Below, one piece after another: positions 34,783 to 42,002 of a stretch of 64,000 nt of DNA. The DNA is taken from NCBI GenBank assembly GCA_965216105.1, contig OZ244147.1:186001-250000 (forward strand). Reading direction: 5' to 3'. This DNA comes from JAALLB01 sp017643495. Its GTDB lineage: Bacteria > Pseudomonadota > Alphaproteobacteria > Rhizobiales > Rhizobiaceae. The translations under genes and the position numbers were made by a program. The notes beneath the pieces are model-generated. The model was not told the origin of the DNA and ran no database searches. It worked only from the letters and a program-made list of their open reading frames with translations. Positions within the stretch are counted from its first letter, which is position 1, and every line of letters begins with the position of its first letter.

Positions 34783-35244
34783 TCAGCCCGCAAAGGCAAT
34801 CAGTCTTCCGCAAACAAGCGCACTGGTCCAAAACAGGATTGAAACCAGACCGATAGTTCGCAGGGTAGCGGAGGACCGTTGTTCAAGTGCGCCGTACCAG
34901 TGTACCGACAAGGCAAAAACAGTTCCGGCAAAGATGATTGCAAGTTTCAGCTGGAAGATGCCGAGTTGTACATATTCCGTTGCCCTTGTGGCGAACAACA
35001 AAAAGCCAGTTACCATCGCCATGGCCAGTCCGCTTGCTGCGAGCCTGGGTACGGTTTCAAGCAGTGGGGCAAGCGGGACGCGCTTCCACATGCCCATCAG
35101 CCTCAGGTCGAGCAGCAGGATTGATCCATAAAGTATGGCTATTGAGGCTATGTGGGTTGTATTGACAGTAGCATAACCCCAGCGTGAAAACCGGATTGAG
35201 CGGGAAAGCGGTAATTCTACCAGCCATTCAAGCCCTGCTTCCAC
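34783..35244 (-). CDS. Four-helix membrane protein, possibly DUF6644
   Basis: A 153-residue integral membrane protein with four hydrophobic segments (about 25-47, 58-80, 92-114 and 125-150). The first helix region contains VNTTHIASIAILYGSILLLD with a membrane His, and SVHWYGALEQR follows helix 3. I tentatively liken it to DUF6644. The start is GTG, 3 bp after the stop of the DUF6152-like gene, so the pair forms one unit. Such pairs of a DUF6152-like exported protein and a small membrane protein recur in alphaproteobacteria as far as I recall; function unknown. Confidence 0.65.
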   Translation of the reverse strand: MEAGLEWLVELPLSRSIRFSRWGYATVNTTHIASIAILYGSILLLDLRLMGMWKRVPLAPLLETVPRLAASGLAMAMVTGFLLFATRATEYVQLGIFQLKLAIIFAGTVFALSVHWYGALEQRSSATLRTIGLVSILFWTSALVCGRLIAFAG

Positions 35245-35247
35245 GCC

Positions 35248-35628
35248 TTAGTCGCGCTCCGGGTAGAGCGCATGTTCCTTGTCACCAATGAAGATGCGTT
35301 CGGCTTTCATGACGCGATCATCAATATCGGATGAAGGCTCACCGACAAAGCGCATCTCCTTGCCGGGTGCAAAGTCGGTCTCACCAAGTCCGGCCCGTTC
35401 GTTTCGCCAGGGCTGTCCCACTTCGACTTTCCAGATCTCTCCATCGGCATCAACGGTTACGACGCCATGCGGCAGGCCGAGTTCGGCAGAGACGATCACT
35501 CCTTCCAGTTCGATGTTGCCGCCAGTCGTCCATGACCAGCCATGATGAGCCAGAGCGATGCCGTTTACAGCGAGCAGGCAGGTGGCAGCTATTGCAATTC
35601 TGACAAAGACAGCAGTGTTCTTGAGCAT
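35248..35628 (-). CDS. Exported DUF6152-like protein
   Basis: A 126-residue exported protein: signal peptide (about 1-26, cleavage near ALA) and a short mature domain beginning HHGWSWTTGGNIELEGVI. PHGVVTVDADGEIWKVEVGQ and GKEMRFVGEPSSD follow. The exposed HH after the signal peptide and the order of strands match DUF6152. Metal binding by the His pair is possible but not shown. The ATG at 35628 is the first with a proper signal peptide; the frame extends to 35658. It is 75 bp downstream of trmD. Confidence 0.7.
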   Translation of the reverse strand: MLKNTAVFVRIAIAATCLLAVNGIALAHHGWSWTTGGNIELEGVIVSAELGLPHGVVTVDADGEIWKVEVGQPWRNERAGLGETDFAPGKEMRFVGEPSSDIDDRVMKAERIFIGDKEHALYPERD

Positions 35629-35703
35629 CCGGATTCCCTTCACGTTTTGCGGATACATCTAGTGCAGGCAAGAACGGCAACAATATGGATTGTACGATGT
35701 ATC

Positions 35704-36801
35704 TCAGAGCCACTCGTGAAAGGTTATCAAATTGCCCCAGGGATCAAGAATGGCAAACTCGGTGCTGCCCCAGGGTTTCTTTTCAAGGTGTCCCTTTGGG
35801 TGGATCATGTCCGTGTTGCGGTATTTTTCCCACAATGCTTCTACGCCACTGACCATGATGCGGCAGGAATGCGTGCCTGCGATGAAGCTTTCGGCTCCAG
35901 ACTGTACTGGCAACCCCTCTTGCCGTTCGCGCCAGCTTTCATCGTTGGCCAGCCAGAGATGAAGCTCGACTGCCTGCCACCGCATCACGGCATAGCCGCC
36001 TTCATCACGGTACATGCATTCAAATCCCAGTCGTTCCCGGTAGAAGTCGACACCCTGGCCAAGGTTTGTAACGGGCAGGGCAGGAATGATTTCCCTGGCT
36101 CTTGGGTCGGACCCGGGAATTTTTTCTGCAAGATCGGGGCGGCGTTCTGCCGTCAGGCGTTCGGACTGTTCGCGTTGCCATTTTTCAATGGCACCGTGGT
36201 TGCCGCTGGTCAGAACCGGTGGAATTTCACGCTCTTCCCATATCTGGGGGCGTGTGTAATGCGGATGTTCGAGCAGGCCGTTCTCGAAACTCTCATGTGT
36301 GCCTGACTGGTCATTGCCCATGACGCCGGGAAGAAGTCGTATGACCGCATCAAGCAATACCAGTGCTGCAGGTTCACCTCCCGACAGGATGTAGTCGCCA
36401 ATCGAGATTTCGGTCAGGTTACGGGCACCAATTACGCGCTCATCAACCCCTTCGAACCGCCCGCACACAATCACCATTCCTTCGCCTTGCGAGAATTCAC
36501 GGACCATCGTTTGGGTCAGGGGTTTGCCACGCGGTGACATGAGCAGGCGCGGGCGGTTGTCGCCAGCCCCCGAAACACTGTCGATCGCATCTGCAAGCAC
36601 ATCCGGTTTCAGCACCATCCCTGCGCCGCCACCGGCAGGGGTGTCATCGACATTCCTGTGTTTACCGGTTCCAAACTCGCGGAGGTGGCAGGTTTCAATC
36701 GAGCAATCTCCACGTTCCAGCGCATTGCCTGCAAGCGACATCCCGAGTGGTCCCGGAAACATTTCCGGATACAGGGTAATGATTGATGCACGGAAGGTCA
36801 T
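35704..36801 (-). CDS. trmD: tRNA (guanine37-N1)-methyltransferase fused to a VOC/glyoxalase domain
   Basis: Residues 1 to about 230 are a complete TrmD, which makes m1G37 in tRNA with S-adenosylmethionine. It has TGKHRNVDDTPAGGGAGMVL, the knot loops LLMSPRGKPLTQ, VIVCGRFEGVDERV and ISIGDYILSGGEPAALVLLD, and the C-terminal HPHYTRPQIWE. From about residue 238 to 365 the same frame continues into a VOC (bleomycin-resistance/glyoxalase-like) domain: IIPALPVTNLGQGVDFYRER, AVMRWQAVELHLW, then WGSTEFAILDPWGNLITF. No stop or start-like signal separates them. TrmD is normally about 230-255 residues. The ATG overlaps the rimM stop (ATGA). Confidence 0.95.
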   Translation of the reverse strand: MTFRASIITLYPEMFPGPLGMSLAGNALERGDCSIETCHLREFGTGKHRNVDDTPAGGGAGMVLKPDVLADAIDSVSGAGDNRPRLLMSPRGKPLTQTMVREFSQGEGMVIVCGRFEGVDERVIGARNLTEISIGDYILSGGEPAALVLLDAVIRLLPGVMGNDQSGTHESFENGLLEHPHYTRPQIWEEREIPPVLTSGNHGAIEKWQREQSERLTAERRPDLAEKIPGSDPRAREIIPALPVTNLGQGVDFYRERLGFECMYRDEGGYAVMRWQAVELHLWLANDESWRERQEGLPVQSGAESFIAGTHSCRIMVSGVEALWEKYRNTDMIHPKGHLEKKPWGSTEFAILDPWGNLITFHEWL

Positions 36802-37322
36802 TTCTCGTTTTCTCCGTCCTCGCGTCCGCTCACTTCGGGAGGTGGAATGATTGTGATCAGCCCGGATTCAAAATCAATTTCAGGAACGGTTTGCGATGTG
36901 AAGGGCAGGTAAAAACTTACCCCTTTATCGGGGCGTATTTCCAGCATGTCGTCTGCACCGAAATTGGGTACTTCGACAATCTCGCCAATGACTGAACCAT
37001 TGCGGTTGATTGCCTGCATTCCGATCAGGTCCGAGATGTAAAACTCGTTGTCATCGGGAGGAGGAAGCTTTTCGCGCTCCACAAACAGGCTGAGCCCGGT
37101 AAGGGCTTCTGCTTCGCCCCGGGTGTTGACGCCTTCAAACTTGACGACAAGCATGTGCTTTTGCGGGCGCATGCGCTTTATCCTGAATTTGCGGCCGTCT
37201 GCTGTTTCCAGCTTGCCATACCGGTCCAGCATGTCCGGTTCACCAAAAGGTTTTACACGCACTTCACCCTTGATGCCGTGTGCAGCACCAATTTCGGCAA
37301 GCAGTATCTTTTTTTCAGCCAT
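36798..37322 (-). CDS. rimM: 16S rRNA processing protein RimM
   Basis: Assembly factor for the head of the 30S subunit; it binds S19. The 174-residue protein starts MAEKKILLAEIGAAHGIKGE, contains VKPFGEPDMLDRYGKLETAD and the PRC-barrel region EFYISDLIGMQAINRNGS. It ends in an acidic/charged tail GREDGENEK. The ATG at 37322 is used; the longer frame to 37385 crosses the hairpin after rpsP. It overlaps trmD by 4 bp. Confidence 0.95.
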   Translation of the reverse strand: MAEKKILLAEIGAAHGIKGEVRVKPFGEPDMLDRYGKLETADGRKFRIKRMRPQKHMLVVKFEGVNTRGEAEALTGLSLFVEREKLPPPDDNEFYISDLIGMQAINRNGSVIGEIVEVPNFGADDMLEIRPDKGVSFYLPFTSQTVPEIDFESGLITIIPPPEVSGREDGENEK

Positions 37323-37341
37323 TGGCAGATCCGGACAACAA

Positions 37342-37373
37342 AACGGGCAGCCAAATGATATTGGCTGCCCGTT
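37342..37373 (-). terminator. Hairpin between rpsP and rimM
   Basis: AACGGGCAGCCAA (37342-37354) pairs perfectly with TTGGCTGCCCGTT (37361-37373) around six bases. On the minus strand TTTTGTT follows. Placed 23 bp after the rpsP stop, it probably lowers expression of rimM-trmD relative to rpsP. Confidence 0.75.
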
Positions 37374-37396
37374 GCAATAACACAAGCAGGTTTTGC

Positions 37397-37834
37397 TTAT
37401 TCCTCGGTTTTTGCTTCCTCGGCAGGAGCTTCTTCCGCAGGAGCCTCGGCTTCTGCCTTGGCTTCTTCTTCAGCAGCGGCTGCTGCTTCGCGTGCTTCCT
37501 GTTCCTTGGCTTCCTTCTCGGCAATGCGCTCTTGCGCCTTCTTGCCCGGCTTTGCCTTGTTCGGGTTGTTGCGGGCTTCGCGTTTCAGCAAGCCGGCGGC
37601 ATCCAGAAAACGCATGACGCGGTCAGTGGGTGTTGCGCCCTGGTCAAGCCAGTGTTTGACACGATCCGTATCCATGATGATGCGTTGCTCGCTGTCTTTG
37701 GGAAGCAGCGGGTTGAATGTGCCGAGTTTTTCAATGAAGCGGCCGTCACGCGGCGCGCGAACATCTGCGACAACGATTGAATAAAATGGGCGTTTCTTCG
37801 AACCGCCGCGGGATAGCCTGATTTTGGTAGCCAT
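37397..37834 (-). CDS. rpsP: Ribosomal protein S16 with charged C-terminal extension
   Basis: S16 of the small subunit. Residues 1-85 are the conserved domain (MATKIRLSRGGSKKRPFYS, DGRFIEKLGTFNPLL, VKHWLDQGATPTDRV). The remaining 60 residues are a Lys-rich then Ala/Glu-rich helical tail ending AEEAKTEE, the same final eight residues as L19 in this window. Extended S16 is usual in Rhizobiales, but the matching tail is notable. Confidence 0.97.
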   Translation of the reverse strand: MATKIRLSRGGSKKRPFYSIVVADVRAPRDGRFIEKLGTFNPLLPKDSEQRIIMDTDRVKHWLDQGATPTDRVMRFLDAAGLLKREARNNPNKAKPGKKAQERIAEKEAKEQEAREAAAAAEEEAKAEAEAPAEEAPAEEAKTEE

Positions 37835-37861
37835 GTTGTTTCCTTTTTCGAGATTTGGATA

Positions 37862-38359
37862 TCAGGTGTGACGGAAGATCAGCCTGTGCGCTCCGCGCAG
37901 ACTTCCTTCCGATTCGAGAACAGCCCCCATACGCTTGGCCAGCGCAATCGAGGGTGTATTGTCAGGGTGGATAAAGCTCATCAGTGGCGGCCATCCAAAG
38001 GTCCGGTATGCCCATTCCTTTGCGGCCATCGCCGCCTCCGTTGCAAAACCCTTGCCTTCGTGGCCGGCAAAGAGGCCCCATGTGAGTTCCGGTTCCTGAA
38101 TGTCCTTCGGAAACCAGATGCCTGCATAGCCGATGACCCGGTCATCGGTTTTTTGTGAAACTGCAAATGTGCCGTACCCGCTCAACACCCATTCCCCACA
38201 GATCGCTGCAAGCGCGTTCCAGGCGGTGTGTTCATCGGAGGCCCCGCCAATCGAGTACCGGTTACGCTCCGCATCCGCACGAAAATCAGCATAGGCGGGG
38301 AAATCCGATTTCCGCCAGCCGCGCAACTTGAGTCTGTCCGTGGTCAGTTCGGGTGTCAT
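37862..38359 (-). CDS. GNAT family N-acetyltransferase (RimJ/RimL-like)
   Basis: A 165-residue GNAT of the Acetyltransf_3 type. It starts MTPELTTDRLKLRGWRKSDF, shows IGYAGIWFPKDIQEPELTWG and the acetyl-CoA loop GKGFATEAAMAAKEWAY, and ends with FIHPDNTPSIALAKRMGAVL. These residues mark amino-group acetylation, but the substrate is unknown. The ATG at 38359 follows the chorismate mutase stop by 4 bp; the frame extends further only into that gene. It sits between chorismate mutase and rpsP. Confidence 0.88.
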   Translation of the reverse strand: MTPELTTDRLKLRGWRKSDFPAYADFRADAERNRYSIGGASDEHTAWNALAAICGEWVLSGYGTFAVSQKTDDRVIGYAGIWFPKDIQEPELTWGLFAGHEGKGFATEAAMAAKEWAYRTFGWPPLMSFIHPDNTPSIALAKRMGAVLESEGSLRGAHRLIFRHT

Positions 38360-38363
38360 TGAA

Positions 38364-38645
38364 CTATTTCCGGGCCTGTTTGTGATGCTGAATGACTTCA
38401 GCAATGATGAAATTGAGAAGTTTCTCCGCAAAATCGGGATCGAGGTTTGATTCCCTAGAAAGGGAACGCAGGCGAGCCACCTGCTTCTTTTCCCGTTCCG
38501 GATCGGAAGGCGGCAACTCATGGCTTGCCTTCAGTTCACCGACCGCTTTTGTAATGCGGAAACGTTCTGCAAGAATGTGGATCAGCGCTGCATCAAGATT
38601 GTCGATGGAGCCGCGATGCTGGGCGAGCTTTTCTTCAGGTGTCAT
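38364..38645 (-). CDS. Chorismate mutase (AroQ type)
   Basis: A 93-residue stand-alone AroQ-fold chorismate mutase, converting chorismate to prephenate for Phe/Tyr synthesis. The three-helix pattern is clear: HRGSIDNLDAALIHILAERF with the active-site Arg, KAVGELKASHELPPSDPERE and LRSLSRESNLDPDFAEKLLN. Its ATG overlaps the ffh stop by 4 bp. Linkage of chorismate mutase to ffh is usual in Rhizobiales. Confidence 0.92.
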   Translation of the reverse strand: MTPEEKLAQHRGSIDNLDAALIHILAERFRITKAVGELKASHELPPSDPEREKKQVARLRSLSRESNLDPDFAEKLLNFIIAEVIQHHKQARK

Positions 38646-40189
38646 TTTTTCTTGCCTCCAAACGGGTTCTTTCCTCCACCAAGACCGCCACCGGGCAGCT
38701 TTACGCCCATCTTCTGGGCCATGGCCTCAATTTCCTTGGGATCCATTTTGGACAAGTCGGGCATGCCTGCACCGCCCATCCCGCCGGGCAGCCCACCCGG
38801 CAGACCCGGCATTCCACCGCCACCGCCGGTCAGCTTGTTCATCATGCCGCCACCCATCATCGAGCCGAGGCCGCCCATCATGCCGCCTTTGCCCTTGCCC
38901 ATTTTGCGCATCATGTCGCCCATCTGGCGGTGCATTTTCAAAAGCTGGTTGATTTCCTGAACGCTGGTGCCGCTACCGGCGGCAACCCGTTTCTTGCGGC
39001 TGGCATTGAGTACTTTCGGCGCTTTTCTTTCCTTGCGAGTCATTGAGGAGATGATTGCCTGCTGGCGCTTGAAGATCGAATCGTCGAGACCGGCCTGGGC
39101 GATTTGCTTTTTCATCTTCCCGATGCCCGGCATCATACTCATGATGCCACCCATTCCACCGAGGTTTTTCATCTGGTCTAGCTGGTCAGACAGGTCATCG
39201 AGCGTGAACTCGCCCTTCTGCATCCGCTTGGCCATGGCCGCGGCTTTTTCCTGGTCGATTGTTTCCGATGCCTTTTCGACAAGTGAAACAATGTCGCCCA
39301 TGCCGAGAATGCGGTCAGCAATCCGGCCTGGATGGAAATCTTCAAGCGCTTCCATCTTTTCGCCGGTACCGATCAGCTTGATCGGTTTGCCGGTAACCGC
39401 TCGCATGGAAAGTGCGGCACCACCGCGACCATCACCATCGATGCGGGTCAGTACGATACCGGTAATGCCGACGCGGCTGTCGAAATTCTGGGCAAGGTTG
39501 ACGGCATCCTGACCGGTGAGGGAATCAACCACGAGCAGGATTTCATGCGGATTGCCTGCGGCCTTGATGTCGGCCATCTCGACCATTAGCGGCTCATCAA
39601 TGTGTGTGCGGCCGGCTGTGTCGAGAATGACCACATCATAGCCACCGAGCTTGGCCGCCTGTTGCGCGCGTCCGGCAATCTCGACCGGTGACTGGCCCTC
39701 AATCACCGGCAAGGTTTCAACCCCGGTCTGGATACCAAGCTGGCGAAGTTGCTCCTGTGCCGCTGGCCGCTTTACGTCAAGCGAGGCCATCAGAACTTTC
39801 TTCTTTTGCTTCTCTGTCAGCCGTTTGGCGATTTTGGCCGTCGTTGTTGTCTTGCCGGATCCCTGCAAGCCAACCATCATCAGTGTAACCGGTGGTGCAG
39901 CATGCAGACTGATCGGCTCGGCATCCGAGCCCAGCATCGCGACCAGTTCATCATGGACGATCTTGACGACCATCTGGCCCGGCGTCACGGATTTGACGAC
40001 TTCAGCTCCGACTGCCTTTTCCCGGACCTTTTCGGTAAACTCCCTGACAACCTCCAGCGCGACATCGGCCTCAATGAGCGCGCGGCGGATTTCCCGCAGG
40101 GCAGCCGAAACATCCTTTTCCGACAGGGCGCCGCGTTTGGTCAGCCCCTCGAAAATTCCGCTCAAGCGATCCGATAATGATTCAAACAT
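38642..40189 (-). CDS. ffh: Signal recognition particle protein Ffh
   Basis: SRP54 GTPase that binds signal sequences and 4.5S RNA. 515 residues: N domain (about 1-85), G domain (MVGLQGSGKTTTTAKIAKRL near 107, ILDTAGRTHIDE, TRIDGDGRGGAAL) and a Met/Gly-rich M domain from about 310 with the RNA-binding helices (SMTRKERKAPKVLNASRKKR, VAAGSGTSVQEINQLL). The C-terminus is a long Gly/Met-rich tail. First gene of the ffh-CM-GNAT-rpsP unit; receptor FtsY is encoded at 52.2 kb. Confidence 0.97.
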   Translation of the reverse strand: MFESLSDRLSGIFEGLTKRGALSEKDVSAALREIRRALIEADVALEVVREFTEKVREKAVGAEVVKSVTPGQMVVKIVHDELVAMLGSDAEPISLHAAPPVTLMMVGLQGSGKTTTTAKIAKRLTEKQKKKVLMASLDVKRPAAQEQLRQLGIQTGVETLPVIEGQSPVEIAGRAQQAAKLGGYDVVILDTAGRTHIDEPLMVEMADIKAAGNPHEILLVVDSLTGQDAVNLAQNFDSRVGITGIVLTRIDGDGRGGAALSMRAVTGKPIKLIGTGEKMEALEDFHPGRIADRILGMGDIVSLVEKASETIDQEKAAAMAKRMQKGEFTLDDLSDQLDQMKNLGGMGGIMSMMPGIGKMKKQIAQAGLDDSIFKRQQAIISSMTRKERKAPKVLNASRKKRVAAGSGTSVQEINQLLKMHRQMGDMMRKMGKGKGGMMGGLGSMMGGGMMNKLTGGGGGMPGLPGGLPGGMGGAGMPDLSKMDPKEIEAMAQKMGVKLPGGGLGGGKNPFGGKKK

Positions 40190-40297
40190 CTGTATGTCCC
40201 GTTTTCTGAATGGATTATCCAGTCAGAATGTAGTGTCCCGAGCATCAAGCGCCAAAACCGAAATTCGAATTGCGGCTTGCATAAGCAGCCGCAAAGC

Positions 40298-40406
40298 AAA
40301 AAACCATCCGGGGGCGCAACGCGCTGCCGGATGTTTGCCTCCTGGAACTCTTTATACCTTTTCGGGTCCAGGTCAGCGTTTCAGTAAGTGGTCTCATGTA
40401 CGAGAT
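40298..40406 (-). ncRNA. Candidate small RNA or attenuated leader upstream of ffh
   Basis: A minus-strand unit of about 109 nt defined by a good promoter (separate entry) and a strong intrinsic terminator. CATCCGG (complement of 40327-40333) pairs with CCGGATG (complement of 40305-40311), with an inner GCGC/GCGC stem, followed by six Ts (complement of 40298-40303). Inside, CCTGGA and TCCAGG can form another stem next to AGGAGG. The apical SRP RNA consensus is absent, so it is not 4.5S RNA. It may be an independent small RNA, or a terminated leader of ffh, whose start is about 110 nt further on. The rest of the 407-bp gap up to the LysR gene shows nothing else definite. Confidence 0.45.
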
Positions 40407-40412
40407 GGACGC

Positions 40413-40441
40413 GATAAACAGGAAATGTCAGGTAAAGTCAA
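40413..40441 (-). promoter_or_regulatory. Predicted promoter of the candidate small RNA
   Basis: On the minus strand TTGACT (complement of 40436-40441) and TTTATC (complement of 40413-40418) are 17 bp apart, one of the better sigma-70 matches in the window. Confidence 0.5.
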
Positions 40442-40596
40442 GCAATTTGACCCTAGGGACGGGTTGCGGATCAGCCCATGCAGTCATGGTGCGTCCATGC
40501 GCCTCTTGGCTTGCATCTTGGCAAATCCGTTATGATCGGGCGATTGTCATGTGCCTGTAGATTGCGGGCAGGTAGTCCATCTGGAAAGGAACATCG

Positions 40597-41517
40597 ATGC
40601 GGCCGACTCTGAGGCAGCTACAATATCTCGTTGCGGTTTCGGAAACCGGACGTTTCAATCTGGCTGCCCGGCGCATGAATGTTTCACAGCCAAGCCTGTC
40701 AGCCCAGATAGCCGACATGGAAATAGAACTGGGCACCACATTGGTTGAGCGAGGCCGCCATGGCGCTGTCATGACGCCGGCCGGTGAACAGGTGGTGCGC
40801 CGCGCCCGGCAGATATTGCACCTTGTTGAAGAGTTGCGAAGCATGCATGCAGGCGGCCCGAACACGCTTTCCGGGCATATCAGGCTTGGGGTCATCCCTT
40901 CGATCGGGCCCTATCTTCTGCCGAATGCCACACGATCATTGCATGAAATGTTTCCGGAACTGAGGTTAAGCGTGCATGAAGGCCGGACTGTCGACATTGA
41001 CGGCAATCTTCGCAACGGGCGGCTGGACTTGCTTATATCAACGGCCGAAGACCATCCCGATTGCAGTTTTTCACCTCTGTTCAAGGAGCATTTGTGGATC
41101 TGCGTACCGCCGGATGCCCCGCTTGCAAACTCCAGAAGGCCGGTCAGGCTTCGTGATCTCAAGGGACATTCGCTTCTCAGCCTTGAGCACGGCCATCACA
41201 TGAACCTGGCAATCCATGATCTGGCACGCCAATCCGGCGCTTTTGTCAGTACGGAATATGAAGGTACAAGTCTGGATGCCATCCGGCAGATGGCTGCAAT
41301 GGGCGCAGGCATTGCTGTGTTGCCAAGCCTTTATGCGCTGGTTGAAGCGAAGCGGGACAGTGCGCTGGTTGTCCGGCGTATTGATCACCGGAAGGCTGAA
41401 AGGGACATTTCACTTATCTGGCGGGACACATCGCCAATGAGGGATCAATATGAGCAACTGGCTGATGTGTTGCGCCAGTCTGCAAACAGTCTTCTCAGTC
41501 AGGCAACAGACCAATGA
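40597..41517 (+). CDS. LysR family regulator, OxyR-like but lacking the redox cysteines
   Basis: A 306-residue LysR regulator: winged helix-turn-helix in residues 1-60 (RQLQYLVAVSETGRFNLAAR, QPSLSAQIADMEIELG) and a LysR substrate domain from about 90. The substrate domain aligns by eye with E. coli OxyR through LLSLEHGHHMNLAIHDLA, TSLDAIRQMAAMGAGIAVLP and RDQYEQLADVLRQS. In OxyR the first of these segments carries Cys199 and Cys208; here the positions are His and Ala. The remaining cysteines (HPDCSF and LWICVPP) are elsewhere. A peroxide-sensing role is therefore doubtful. No divergent target gene is adjacent. Confidence 0.88.
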   Translation: MRPTLRQLQYLVAVSETGRFNLAARRMNVSQPSLSAQIADMEIELGTTLVERGRHGAVMTPAGEQVVRRARQILHLVEELRSMHAGGPNTLSGHIRLGVIPSIGPYLLPNATRSLHEMFPELRLSVHEGRTVDIDGNLRNGRLDLLISTAEDHPDCSFSPLFKEHLWICVPPDAPLANSRRPVRLRDLKGHSLLSLEHGHHMNLAIHDLARQSGAFVSTEYEGTSLDAIRQMAAMGAGIAVLPSLYALVEAKRDSALVVRRIDHRKAERDISLIWRDTSPMRDQYEQLADVLRQSANSLLSQATDQ

Positions 41518-41594
41518 CAGGAACCAAATAGCCGCAAGCAGACCCTGCTTTTCCTGTTTCGAAGTTACGCAGACTGGTTTATCAGTTCAGGACC

Positions 41595-41963
41595 ATGCAG
41601 TTTTTCCGGCACCAAGAGACAAGACATTTCGCAACGGCACTTTTGCTGCTGCCCCTGCTTGTATTTTCGTTCTTCTCTGTCGGAACCATGCCCGATTTCT
41701 CAAAACAGGGCATGGAGATCGTCATCTGCTCGGGGGATGGTCTCAAGACCATTGTGGTTCCGGGCAGCGAACAGAACAAGCATGACGGTCAGGATTGCAG
41801 TTGGTCTGCCTATTTTCACATGGCAGACACGGGAAGCGGCTTTGTGCCGGTTCTTCCGGCGTGTCATGCAAATGGTGAGCATGTTCGTGTAATTCAGGAC
41901 CATGCCCAGCGTGTCTGCAAACGCCGGACCAGGCTTGCACGGGCTCCCCCTCTACCTGTTTGA
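41595..41963 (+). CDS. DUF2946-like small exported or membrane-anchored protein
   Basis: A 122-residue protein with one N-terminal hydrophobic segment (about 13-30). The block QGMEIVICSGDGLKTIVVPG followed by DCSWSAYFH resembles DUF2946, a family usually encoded next to PepSY or TonB-dependent metal uptake genes. Four cysteines and several His could bind a metal. The PepSY gene starts 39 bp downstream, so they are co-transcribed. The ATG at 41595 is the first good start; no ribosome site is clear. Confidence 0.6.
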   Translation: MQFFRHQETRHFATALLLLPLLVFSFFSVGTMPDFSKQGMEIVICSGDGLKTIVVPGSEQNKHDGQDCSWSAYFHMADTGSGFVPVLPACHANGEHVRVIQDHAQRVCKRRTRLARAPPLPV

Positions 41964-42002
41964 ATTTCGACAAATTACAGAAATACAAATCAGGAGTGAG
42001 AA

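Noticed and set aside
35704..36801. trmD-VOC as two adjacent genes joined by a sequencing error
   Set aside because: The frame is continuous with family-like residues on both sides of the joint and no leftover start, stop or Shine-Dalgarno; kept as a fusion, though reads should be checked.
40245..40397. 50-codon frame upstream of ffh (MRPLTETLTWTRK start)
   Set aside because: It passes through a strong intrinsic terminator and has no Shine-Dalgarno; the region is better explained as a non-coding transcript.
40298..40406. 4.5S (SRP) RNA gene next to ffh
   Set aside because: The invariant apical loop sequence of SRP RNA is not present on either strand.
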